Source: Zhengitettix transpicula (lineage: Eukaryota; Arthropoda; Insecta; Orthoptera; Tetrigidae). From it: a DNA stretch of 64,000 bases. Where the stretch lies: positions 186,001 through 250,000 of the forward strand of contig JAYJMR010000023.1 of the NCBI GenBank assembly GCA_037074705.1. Reading direction: 5' to 3'. Made by a program: the position numbers and the translations under genes. The notes beneath the pieces are model-generated. The model was given only the letters and a program-made list of their open reading frames with translations, did not search any database and was not told where the DNA came from. Positions 47,681-60,066 of the stretch are shown here, piece after piece (the first letter of the stretch is position 1; every line of letters starts with the position of its first letter).

Positions 47681-50233
47681 TTGCAAAAATATTTTTAAAT
47701 AAAGTGGCATTCTCATACGCGTTCATGGTTATAACACCAATAAGTAATGATTTTATACTGAAATTCATTATTTTTATTTTCGATTATTTTGACAATGGTA
47801 TACGTCTTGATGCCAGAAGAAAACCTTTCGAGTGTAAATTTTAATATTTAAAAAAAAATTAAATGCGTGCTAAAATATGTTTAAAAAAAGTAGCGTTTTC
47901 ATTGCTATCCGTGGTAATGGTACCAATAGGGGTAGATTTTATACTAAAATTTTATACTAAAATTTTATTATTATTTTTCGACTATTATTCACATCGGTAT
48001 ACGTCTTAATCCTAGAAGTAAACCTTACAAAGGAAAATTTAAATATTTTAAAAAAATTTTATGCTTGCAAAAATATTTTTAAATAAAGTGGCATTTTCAT
48101 ACGCGTTCATGGTTATGGCACCAATAAGTAATGATTTTATACTGAAATTCATTATTTTTATTTTCGATTATTTTGACAACGGTATACGTCTTGATGCCAG
48201 AAGAAAACCTTTCGAGTGTAAATTTTAATATTTTAAAAAAATTTAAATGCGTGCTAAAATATGTTTAAAAAAAGTAGCGTTTTTATTGCTATCAATGGTA
48301 ATGGTACCAATAGGGGTAGATTTTATACTAAAATTTTATACTAAAATTTTATTATTATTTTTCGACTATTATTCACATCGGTATACGTCTTAATCCTAGA
48401 AGTAAACCTTACAAAGGAAAATTTAAATATTTTAAAAAAATTTTATGTTTGCAAAAATATTTTTAAATAAAGTGGCATTTTCATACGCGTTCATGGTTAT
48501 GGCACCAATAAGTAATGATTTTATACTGAAATTCATTATTTTTATTTTCGATTATTTTGACAATGGTATACGTCTTGATGCCAGAAGAAAACCTTTCGAG
48601 TGTAAATTTTAATATTTAAAAAAAAATTAAATGCGTGCTAAAATATGTTTAAAAAAAGTAGCGTTTTCATTGCTATCCGTGGTAATGGTACCAATAGGGG
48701 TAGATTTTATACTAAAATTTTATACTAAAATTTTATTATTATTTTTCGACTATTATTCACATCGGTATACGTCTTAATCCTAGAAGTAAACCTTACAAAG
48801 GAAAATTCAAATATTTTAAAAAAATTTTATGCTTGCAAAAATATTTTTAAATAAAGTGGCATTTTCATACGCGTTCATGGTTATGGCACCAATAAGTAAT
48901 GATTTTATACTGAAATTCATTATTTTTATTTTCGATTATTTTGACAATGGTATACGTCTTGATGCCAGAAGAAAACCTTTCGAGTGTAAATTTTAATATT
49001 TAAAAAAAAAAAAATGCGTACTAAAATATGTTTAAAAAAAGTAGCGTTTTCATTGCTATCCGTGGTAATGGTACCAATAGGAGTAGATTTTATACTAAAA
49101 TTTTATACTAAAATTTTATTATTATTTTTCGACTATTATTCACATCGGTATACGTCTTAATCCTAGAAGTAAATCTTACAAAGGAAAATTTAAATATTTA
49201 AAAAAAATTTTATGCTTGCAAAAATATTTTTAAATAAAGTGGCATTTTCATACGCGTTCATGGTTATGGCACCAATAAGTAGGGATTTTATACTGAAATT
49301 CATTATTTTTATTTTCGATTATTTTGACAATGGTATACGTCTTGATGCCAGAAGAAGACCTTTCGAATGTAAATTTTAATATTTAAAAAAAAATTAAATG
49401 CGTGCTAAAATATGTTTAAAAAAAGTAGCGTTTTCATTGCTATCCGTGGTAATGGTACCAATATGGGTAGATTTTATACTAAAATTTTATACTAAAATTT
49501 TATTACTATTTTTCGACTATTATTCACATCGGTATACGTCTTAATCCTAGAAGTAAATCTTACAAAGGAAAATTTAAATATTTTAAAAAAATTTTATGCT
49601 TGCAAAAATATTTTTAAATAAAGTGGCATTTTCATACGCGTTCATGGTTATAACACCAATAAGTAATGATTTTATACTGAAATTCATTATTTTTATTTTC
49701 GATTATTTTGACAATGGTATACGTCTTGATGCCAGAAGAAAACCTTTCGAGTGTAAATTTTAATATTTAAAAAAAAATTAAATGCGTGCTAAAATATGTT
49801 TAAAAAAAGTAGCGTTTTCATTGCTATCCGTGGTAATGGTACCAATAGGGGTAAATTTTTAACTAAAATTTTATACTAAAATTTTATTATTATTTTTCGA
49901 CTATTATTCACATCGGTATACGTCTTAATCCTAGAAGTAAACCTTACAAAGGAAAATTTAAATATTTTAAAAAAATTTTATGCTTGCAAAAATATTTTTA
50001 AATAAAGTGGCATTTTCATACGCGTTCATGGTTATGGCACCAATAAGTAATGATTTTATACTGAAATTCATTATTATTTTTATTTTCGATTATTTTGACA
50101 ACGGTATACGTCTTGATGCCAGAAGAAAACCTTTCGAGTGTAAATTTTAATATTTTAAAAAAATTTAAATGCGTGCTAAAATATGTTTAAAAAAAGTAGC
50201 GTTTTTATTGCTATCAATGGTAATGGTACCAAT
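46300..50233 (+). repeat. Long-range duplicate copy 1, ~3.9 kb, partner 13,767 bp downstream
   Basis: CATTTCTATCC (46361 and 60128), CATTATTATTTTT (46611 and 60378), GTTATAACACC (about 47728 and 61495), the AAAAAAAAAAAATGCG run (about 49000 and 62768) and GAAGAAGACC (49351 and 63118) all match at exactly 13,767 bp. Scattered substitutions separate the copies, such as GGTAACAATAGG near 46380, GTATATCTTAC near 47250, and TACTAATATTTT in the downstream copy near 62490. Confidence 0.85.
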
Positions 50234-51135
50234 AGGGGTAGATTTTATACTAAAATTTTATACTAAAATTTTATTACTATTTTTCGACTATTATTCACAT
50301 CGGTATACGTCTTAATCCTAGAAGTAAATCTTACAAAGGAAAATTTAAATATTTTAAAAAAATTTTATGCTTGCAAAAATATTTTTAAATAAAGTGGCAT
50401 TTTCATACGCGTTCATGGTTATGGCACCAATAAGTAGGGATTTTATACTGAAATTCATTATTTTTATTTTCGATTATTTTGACAATGGTATACGTCTTGA
50501 TGCCAGAAGAAAACCTTTCGAATGTAAATTTTAATATTTAAAAAAAAATTAAATGCGTGCTAAAATATGTTTAAAAAAAGTAGCGTTTTCATTGCTATCC
50601 GTGGTAATGGTACCAATATGGGTAGATTTTATACTAAAATTTTATACTAAAATTTTATTACTATTTTTCGACTATTATTCACATCGGTATACGTCTTAAT
50701 CCTAGAAGTAAATCTTACAAAGGAAAATTTAAATATTTTAAAAAAATTTTATGCTTGCAAAAATATTTTTAAATAAAGTGGCATTTTCATACGCGTTCAT
50801 GGTTATAACACCAATAAGTAATGATTTTATACTGAAATTCATTATTTTTATTTTCGATTATTTTGACAATGGTATACGTCTTGATGCCAGAAGAAAACCT
50901 TTCGAGTGTAAATTTTAATATTTAAAAAAAAATTAAATGCGTGCTAAAATATGTTTAAAAAAAGTAGCGTTTTCATTGCTATCCGTGGTAATGGTACCAA
51001 TAGGGGTAAATTTTTAACTAAAATTTTATACTAAAATTTTATTATTATTTTTCGACTATTATTCACGTCGGTATACGTCTTAATCTAAGAAGTAAACCTT
51101 ACAAAGGAAAATTTAAATATTTTAAAAAAATTTTA
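48712..51135 (+). repeat. Block copy 2 of the ~3,457-bp-offset duplication
   Basis: This is the counterpart of 45255-47680, with the same order of GAAGAAGACC, ATGGGTAG, GTAAATTTTTAACT, CATTATTATT and GCTATCAATGG alleles. Internal ~1,150-bp periodicity is visible from the GTAAATTTTTAACT half A at about 49851 and 51006. Confidence 0.78.
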
Positions 51136-53284
51136 TGCTTGCAAAAATATTTTTAAATAAAGTGGCATTTTCATACGCGTTTATGGTTATGGCACCAATA
51201 AGTAATGATTTTATACTGAAATTCATTATTATTTTTATTTTCGATTATTTTGACAACGGTTTACGTCTTGATGCCAGAAGAAAACCTTTCGAGTGTAAAT
51301 ATTAATATTTTAAAAAAATTTAAATGCGTGCTAAAATATGTTTAAAAAAAGTAGCGTTTTTATTGCTATCAATGGTAATGGTACCAATAGGGGTAGATTT
51401 TATACTAAAATTTTATACTAAAATTTTATTATTATTTTTCGACTATTATTCACATCGGTATACGTCTTAATCCTGGAAGTAAACCTTACAAAGGAAAATT
51501 AAAATATTTTAAAAAAAAATTTATGCTTCCAAAAATATTTTTAAATAAAGTGGTATTTTCATACGCGTTCATGATTATGGCACCAATAAGTAATGATTTT
51601 ATACTGAAATTCATTATTTTTATTTTAGATTATTTTGACAATGGTATACGTCTTGATGCCAGAAGAAAACCTTTCGAGTGTAAATTATAATATTTAAAAA
51701 AAAATTAAATGCGTGCTAAAATATGTTTAAAAAAAGTAGCGTTTTCATTGCTATCCGTGGTAATGGTACCAATAGGGGTAGATTTTATACTAAAATTTTA
51801 TACTAAATATTTATTATTATTTTTCGACTATTATTCACATCGGTATACGTCTTAATCCTAGAAGTAAATCTTACAAAGGAAAATTTAAATATTTTAAAAA
51901 AATTTTATGCTTGCAAAAATATTTTTAAATAAAGTGGCATTTTCATACGCGTTCATGGTTATGGCACCAATAAGTAATGATTTTATACTGAAATTGATTA
52001 TTTTTATTTTCGATTATTTTGACAATGGTATACGTCTTGATGCCAGAAGAAAACCTTTCGAGTGTAAATTTTAATATTTAAAAAAAAATTAAATGCATGC
52101 TAAAATATGTTTAAAAAAAGTAGCGTTTTCATTGCTATCCGTGGTAATGGTATCAATAGGGGTAGATTTTATACTAAAATTTTATACTAAAATTTTATTA
52201 TTATTTTTCGACTATTATTCACATCGGTATACGTCTTAATCCTAGAAGTAAACCTTACAAAGGAAAATTTAAATATTTTAAAAAAATTTTATGCTTGCTA
52301 AAATATTTTTAAATAAAGTGGCATTTTTATACGCGTTCATGGTTATGGCACCAATAAGTAATAATTTTATATTGAAATTCATTATTTTTATTTTCGATTA
52401 TTTTGACAATAGTATACGCCTTAATGCCAGAAGAAAACCTTTCGAGTGTAAATTTTAATATTTAAAAAAAAATTAAATGCGTGCTAAAATATGTTTAAAA
52501 AAGTAGCGTTTTTATTGCTATCCGTGGTATTGGTACCAATAGATGTAGATTTTATACTAAAATTTTATTATTATTTTTCGACTATTATTCACATCGGTAT
52601 ACGTCTTAATCCTAGAAGTAAACCTTACAAAGGAAAATTTAAATATTTCTAATAAAATTTAATGCTTGCAAAAATATTTTTAAATAAAGTGGCATTTTCA
52701 TACGCGTTCATGGTTATGGCACCAATAAGTAATGATTTTATACTGAAATTCATTATTTTTATTTTCGATTATTTTGACAATGGTATACGTCTTGATGCCA
52801 GAAGAAAACCTTTCGAGTGTAAATTTTAATATTTAAAAAAAAATTCAATGCGTGCTAAAATATGTTTAAAAAAAGTAGCGTTTTCATTGCTATCCGTGGT
52901 AATGGTACCAATAGGGGTAGATTTTATACTAAAATTTTATACTAAAAATTTATTTTTATTTTTCGACTATTATTCACATCAGTATACGTCTTCATCCTAG
53001 AAGTAAATCTTACAAAGGAAAATTTAAATATTTTAAAAAAATCTAATGCTTGCAAAAATATTTTTAAATAAAGTGGCATTTTCATACGCGTTCATGGTTA
53101 TGGCACCAATAAGTAATGATTTTATACTGAAATTAATTATTTTTATTTTCGATTATTTTGACAATGGTATACGTCTTAAAGCCAGAACAAAACGTTTCGA
53201 GTTTAAATTTAATATTTAAAAAAAAATTAAATGCGTGCTAAAATATGTTTAAAAAAAGTAGCGTTTTCATTGCTATCCGTGGTA
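51136..53284 (+). repeat. Array segment, partial earlier copy of the 2.66-kb block
   Basis: From about 51400 this shares AATCCTGGAAG (51470), ATGCTTCCAAAAATATT, TTTTAGATTATTTTG, CTAAATATTTATT, GCATGCTAAAAT (52095), GGTATCAATAGG and TAATAATTTTATATTG with 54.1-55.1 and 56.8-57.7 kb (offset 2,678 to the first). The later part, 52.5-53.3 kb, is strongly diverged: a single-motif half A (52549), AATATTTCTAATAAAATTTAATGC, TTAAAGCCAGAACAAAACG and AAATCTAATGCTTGC. Confidence 0.75.
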
Positions 53285-55944
53285 ATGGTACCAATATGGA
53301 TAGATTTTATACTAAAATTTTATACTAAAATTTTATTACTATTTTTCGACTATTATTCACATCGGTATACGTCTTAATCCTAGAAGTAAATCTTACAAAG
53401 GAAAATTTAAATATTTTAAAAAAATTTTATGCTTGCAAAAATATTTTTAAATAATGTGGCATTTTCATACGCGTTCATGGTTATAACACCAATAAGTAAT
53501 GATTTTATACTGAAATTCATTATTTTTATTTTCGATTATTTTGACAATGGTATACGTCTTGATGCCAGAAGAAAACCTTTCGAGTGTAAATTTTAATATT
53601 TAAAAAAAAATTAAATGCGTGCTAAAATATGTTTAAAAAAAGTAGCGTTTTCATTGCTATCCGTGGTAATGGTACCAATAGGGGTAAATTTTTAACTAAA
53701 ATTTTATACTAAAATTTTATTATTATTTTTCGACTATTATTCACATCGGTATACGTCTTAATCCTAGAAGTAAACCTTACAAAGGAAAATTTAAATATTT
53801 TAAAAAAATTTTATGCTTGCAAAAATATTTTTAAATAAAGTGGAATTTTCATACGCGTTCATGGTTATGGCACCAATAAGTAATGATTTTATACTGAAAT
53901 TCATTATTATTTTTATTTTCGATTATTTTGACAACGGTATACGTCTTGATGCCAGAAGAAAACCTTTCGAGTGTAAATTTTAATATTTTAAAAAAATTTA
54001 AATGCGTGCTAAAATATGTTTAAAAAAAGTAGCGTTTTTATTGCTATCAATGGTAATGGTACCAATAGGGGTAGATTTTATACTAAAATTTTATACTAAA
54101 ATTTTATTATTATTTTTCGACTATTATTCACATCGGTATACGTCTTAATCCTGGAAGTAAACCTTACAAAGGAAAATTAAAATATTTTAAAAAAAAATTT
54201 ATGCTTCCAAAAATATTTTTAAATAAAGTGGTATTTTCACACGCGTTCATGATTATGGCACCAATAAGTAATGATTTTATACTAAAATTCATTATTTTTA
54301 TTTTCGATTATTTTGACAATGGTATACGTCTTGATGCCAGAAGAAAACCTTTCGAGTGTAAATTATAATATTTAAAAAAAAATTAAATGCGTGCTAAAAT
54401 ATGTTTAAAAAAAGTAGCGTTTTCATTGCTATCCGTGGTAATGGTACCAATAGGGGTAGATTTTATACTAAAATTTTATACTAAATATTTATTATTATTT
54501 TTCGACTATTATTCACATCGGTATACGTCTTAATCCTAGAAGTAAATCTTACAAAGGAAAATTTAAATATTTTAAAAAAATTTTATGCTTGCAAAAATAT
54601 TTTTAAATAAAGTGGCATTTTCATACGCGTTCATGGTTATGGCACCAATAAGTAATGATTTTATACTGAAATTGATTATTTTTATTTTCGATTATTTTGA
54701 CAATGGTATACAACTTGCTGCCAGAAGAAAACCTTTCGAGTGTAAATTTTAATATTTAAAAAAAAATTAAATGCATGCTAAAATATGTTTAAAAAAAGTA
54801 GCGTTTTCATTGCTATCCGTGGTAATGGTATCAATAGGGGTAGATTTTATACTAAAATTTTATACTAAAATTTTATTATTATTTTTCGACTATTATTCAC
54901 ATCGGTATACGTCTTAATCCTAGAAGTAAACCTTACAAAGGAAAATTTAAATATTTTAAAAAAATTTTATGCTTGCAAAAATATTTTTAAATAAAGTGGC
55001 ATTTTTATACGCGTTCATGGTTATGGCACCAATAAGTAATAATTTTATATTGAAATTCATTATTTTTATTTTCGATTATTTTGACAATAGTATACGTCTT
55101 AATGCCAGAAGAAAACCTTTCGAGTTTAAATTTTAATATTTAAAAAAAAATTAAATGCGTGCTAAAATATGTTTTAAAAAAGTAGCGTTTTCATTGCTAT
55201 CCGTGGTAATGGTACCAATAGGGGTAGATTTTATACTAAAATTTTATTATTTTTATTTTTCGACTATTATTCACATCGGTATACGTCTTAATCCTAGAAG
55301 TAAACCTTACAAAGGAAAATTTAAATATTTTAAAAAAATTTTATTCTTGCAAAAATATTTTTAAATAAAGTGGCATTTTCATACGCGTTCATGGTTATGG
55401 CACCAATAAGTAATGATTTTATTTTCGATTATTTTGACAATGGTATACGTCTTGATGCCAGAAGAAAACCTTTCGAGTGTAAATTTTAATATTTAAAAAA
55501 AAATTAAATGCGTGCTAAAAAATGTTTAAAAAAAGTAGCGTTTTCATTGCTATCCGTGGTAATGGTACCAATAGGGGTAGATTTTATACTAAAATTTTAT
55601 ACTAAAATTTTATTATTATTTTTCGACTATTATTCACATCGGTATACGTCTTAATCCTAGAAGTAAACCTAACAAAGGAAAATTCAAATATTTTAAAAAA
55701 ATATTATGCTTGCAAAAATATTTTTAAATAAAGTGGCATTTTCATACGCGTTCATGGTTATGGCACCAATAAGTAATGATTTTATACTGAAATTCATTAT
55801 TTTTATTTTCGATTATTTTGACAATGGTATACGTCTTGATGCCAGAAGAAAACCTTTCGAGTGTAAATTTTAATATTTAAAAAAAATAAAATGCGTGCTA
55901 AAATATGTTTAAAAAAAGTAGCGTTTTCATTGCTATCCGTGGTA
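53285..55944 (+). repeat. Tandem block copy 1, 2,660 bp (seven dimers)
   Basis: Markers recur 2,660 bp on: AAATAATGTGGC (53449 and 56109), GTAAATTTTTAACT (53685 and 56345), AATCCTGGAAG (54148 and 56808), TTTTCACACGCG (about 54235 and 56895), GCATGCTAAAAT, the single-motif half A at 55155 and 57815, the 21-bp deletion in half B (55415 and 58075) and AAAAAATAAAATGCG (about 55881 and 58541). Small differences include CAACTTGCTGCC (54711) against CGTCTTGCTGCC (57371). Confidence 0.87.
55415..55427 (+). repeat. Half B with a 21-bp deletion
   Basis: Half B normally reads GATTTTATACTGAAATTC and continues to ATTTTTATTTTCG. Here it reads GATTTTATTTTCG, so 21 bp are missing between two ATTTTAT/ATTTT matches, consistent with slippage or short-homology deletion. 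The loss is seven codons and keeps the frame of half B. The only other copy I found is at 58075-58087, its 2,660-bp duplicate. Confidence 0.85.
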
Positions 55945-58604
55945 ATGGTACCAATATGGGTAGATTTTATACTAAAATTTTATACTAAAATTTTATTACT
56001 ATTTTTCGACTATTATTCACATCGGTATACGTCTTAATCCTAGAAGTAAATCTTACAAAGGAAAATTTAAATATTTTAAAAAAATTTTATGCTTGCAAAA
56101 ATATTTTTAAATAATGTGGCATTTTCATACGCGTTCATGGTTATAACACCAATAAGTAATGATTTTATACTGAAATTCATTATTTTTATTTTCGATTATT
56201 TTGACAATGGTATACGTCTTGATGCCAGAAGAAAACCTTTCGAGTGTAAATTTTAATATTTAAAAAAAAATTAAATGCGTGCTAAAATATGTTTAAAAAA
56301 AGTAGCGTTTTCATTGCTATCCGTGGTAATGGTACCAATAGGGGTAAATTTTTAACTAAAATTTTATACTAAAATTTTATTATTATTTTTCGACTATTAT
56401 TCACATCGGTATACGTCTTAATCCTAGAAGTAAACCTTACAAAGGAAAATTTAAATATTTTAAAAAAATTTTATGCTTGCAAAAATATTTTTAAATAAAG
56501 TGGAATTTTCATACGCGTTCATGGTTATGGCACCAATAAGTAATGATTTTATACTGAAATTCATTATTATTTTTATTTTCGATTATTTTGACAACGGTAT
56601 ACGTCTTGATGCCAGAAGAAAACCTTTCGAGTGTAAATTTTAATATTTTAAAAAAATTTAAATGCGTGCTAAAATATGTTTAAAAAAAGTAGCGTTTTTA
56701 TTGCTATCAATGGTAATGGTACCAATAGGGGTAGATTTTATACTAAAATTTTATACTAAAATTTTATTATTATTTTTCGACTATTATTCACATCGGTATA
56801 CGTCTTAATCCTGGAAGTAAACCTTACAAAGGAAAATTAAAATATTTTAAAAAAAAATTTATGCTTCCAAAAATATTTTTAAATAAAGTGGTATTTTCAC
56901 ACGCGTTCATGATTATGGCACCAATAAGTAATGATTTTATACTAAAATTCATTATTTTTATTTTAGATTATTTTGACAATGGTATACGTCTTGATGCCAG
57001 AAGAAAACCTTTCGAGTGTAAATTATAATATTTAAAAAAAAATTAAATGCGTGCTAAAATATGTTTAAAAAAAGTAGCGTTTTCATTGCTATCCGTGGTA
57101 ATGGTACCAATAGGGGTAGATTTTATACTAAAATTTTATACTAAATATTTATTATTATTTTTCGACTATTATTCACATCGGTATACGTCTTAATCCTAGA
57201 AGTAAATCTTACAAAGGAAAATTTAAATATTTTAAAAAAATTTTATGCTTGCAAAAATATTTTTAAATAAAGTGGCATTTTCATACGCGTTCATGGTTAT
57301 GGCACCAATAAGTAATGATTTTATACTGAAATTGATTATTTTTATTTTCGATTATTTTGACAATGGTATACGTCTTGCTGCCAGAAGAAAACCTTTCGAG
57401 TGTAAATTTTAATATTTAAAAAAAAATTAAATGCATGCTAAAATATGTTTAAAAAAAGTAGCGTTTTCATTGCTATCCGTGGTAATGGTATCAATAGGGG
57501 TAGATTTTATACTAAAATTTTATACTAAAATTTTATTATTATTTTTCGACTATTATTCACATCGGTATACGTCTTAATCCTAGAAGTAAACCTTACAAAG
57601 GAAAATTTAAATATTTTAAAAAAATTTTATGCTTGCAAAAATATTTTTAAATAAAGTGGCATTTTTATACGCGTTCATGGTTATGGCACCAATAAGTAAT
57701 AATTTTATATTGAAATTCATTATTTTTATTTTCGATTATTTTGACAATAGTATACGTCTTAATGCCAGAAGAAAACCTTTCGAGTGTAAATTTTAATATT
57801 TAAAAAAAAATTAAATGCGTGCTAAAATATGTTTTAAAAAAGTAGCGTTTTCATTGCTATCCGTGGTAATGGTACCAATAGGGGTAGATTTTATACTAAA
57901 ATTTTATTATTTTTATTTTTCGACTATTATTCACATCGGTATACGTCTTAATCCTAGAAGTAAACCTTACAAAGGAAAATTTAAATATTTTAAAAAAATT
58001 TTATTCTTGCAAAAATATTTTTAAATAAAGTGGCATTTTCATACGCGTTCATGGTTATGGCACCAATAAGTAATGATTTTATTTTCGATTATTTTGACAA
58101 TGGTATACGTCTTGATGCCAGAAGAAAACCTTTCGAGTGTAAATTTTAATATTTAAAAAAAAATTAAATGCGTGCTAAAATATGTTTAAAAAAAGTAGCG
58201 TTTTCATTGCTATCCGTGGTAATGGTACCAATAGGGGTAGATTTTATACTAAAATTTTATACTAAAATTTTATTATTATTTTTCGACTATTATTCACATC
58301 GGTATACGTCTTAATCCTAGAAGTAAACCTAACAAAGGAAAATTCAAATATTTTAAAAAAATTTTATGCTTGCAAAAATATTTTTAAATAAAGTGGCATT
58401 TTCATACGCGTTCATGGTTATGGCACCAATAAGTAATGATTTTATACTGAAATTCATTATTTTTATTTTCGATTATTTTGACAATGGTATACGTCTTGAT
58501 GCCAGAAGAAAACCTTTCGAGTGTAAATTTTAATATTTAAAAAAAATAAAATGCGTGCTAAAATATGTTTAAAAAAAGTAGCGTTTTCATTGCTATCCGT
58601 GGTA
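55945..58604 (+). repeat. Tandem block copy 2, 2,660 bp
   Basis: This directly follows copy 1 and repeats its markers. At the first half A after the block, AGGAGTAG (58614) replaces ATGGGTAG (55954), marking the end of the match. Confidence 0.87.
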
Positions 58605-60066
58605 ATGGTACCAATAGGAGTAGATTTTATACTAAAATTTTATACTAAAATTTTATTATTATTTTTCGACTATTATTCACTTCGGTATACGTCTTAATCC
58701 TAGAAGTAAATCTTACAAAGGAAAATTTAAATATTTAAAAAAAATTTTATGCTTGCAAAAATATATTTAAATAAAGTGGCATTTTCATACGCGTTCATGG
58801 TTATGGCACCAATAAGTAGGGATTTTATACTGAAATTCATTATTTTTATTTACGATTATTTTGACAATGGTATACGTCTTGATGCCAGAAGAAAACCTTT
58901 CGAATGTAAATTTTAATATTTAAAAAAAAATTAAATGCGTGCTAAAATATGTTTAAAAAAAGTAGCGTTTTCATTGCTATCCGTGGTAATGGTACCAATA
59001 TGGGTAGATTTTATACTAAAATTTTATACTAAAATTTTATTACTATTTTTCGACTATTATTCACATCGGTATACGTCTTAATCCTAGAAGTAAATCTTAC
59101 AAAGGAAAATTTAAATATTTTAAAAAAATTTTATGCTTGCAAAAATATTTTTAAATAAAGTGGCATTTTCATACGCGTTCATGGTTATAACACCAATAAG
59201 TAATGATTTTATACTGAAATTCATTATTTTTATTTTCGATTATTTTGACAATGGTATACGTCTTGATGCCAGAAGAAAACCTTTCGAGTGTAAATTTTAA
59301 TATTTAAAAAAAAATTAAATGCGTGCTAAAATATGTTTAAAAAAAGTAGCGTTTTCATTGCTATCCGTGGTAATGGTACCAATAGGGGTAAATTTTTAAC
59401 TAAAATTTTATACTAAAATTTTATTATTATTTTTCGACTATTATTCACATCGGTATACGTCTTAATCCTAGAAGTAAACCTTACAAAGGAAAATTTAAAT
59501 ATTTTAAAAAAATTTTATGCTTGCAAAAATATTTTTAAATAAAGTGGCATTTTCATACGCGTTCATGGTTATGGCACCAATAAGTAATGATTTTATACTG
59601 AAATTCATTATTATTTTTATTTTCGATTATTTTGACAACGGTATACGTCTTGATGCCAGAAGAAAACCTTTCGAGTGTAAATTTTAATATTTTAAAAAAA
59701 TTTAAATGCGTGCTAAAATATGTTTAAAAAAAGTAGCGTTTTTATTGCTATCAATGGTAATGGTACCAATAGGGGTAGATTTTATACTAAAATTTTATAC
59801 TAAAATTTTATTATTATTTTTCGACTATTATTCACATCGGTATACGTCTTAATCCTGGAAGTAAACCTTACAAAGGAAAATTAAAATATTTTTAAAAAAA
59901 ATTTATGCTTCCAAAAATATTTTTAATTAAAGTGGTATTTTCATACGCGTTCATGATTATGGCACCAATAAGTAATGATTTTATACTGAAATTCATTATT
60001 TTTATTTTAGATTATTTTGACAATGGTATACGTCTTGATGCCAGAAGAAAACCTTTCGAGTGTAAA
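58605..60066 (+). repeat. Mosaic segment joining block types
   Basis: About four dimers. Up to about 59700 it follows the order seen at 49.07-50.16 kb (AGGAGTAG, AGTAGGGATTTT, ATGGGTAG, ATAACACC, GTAAATTTTTAACT, CATTATTATT). From about 59850 it has the AATCCTGGAAG, ATGCTTCCAAAAATATT and TTTTAGATT alleles typical of 51.5, 54.2 and 56.8 kb. Private changes include ATTCACTTCGG (58678), AAATATATTTAAA (58760) and TTTTAATTAAAG (59921). Confidence 0.75.
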
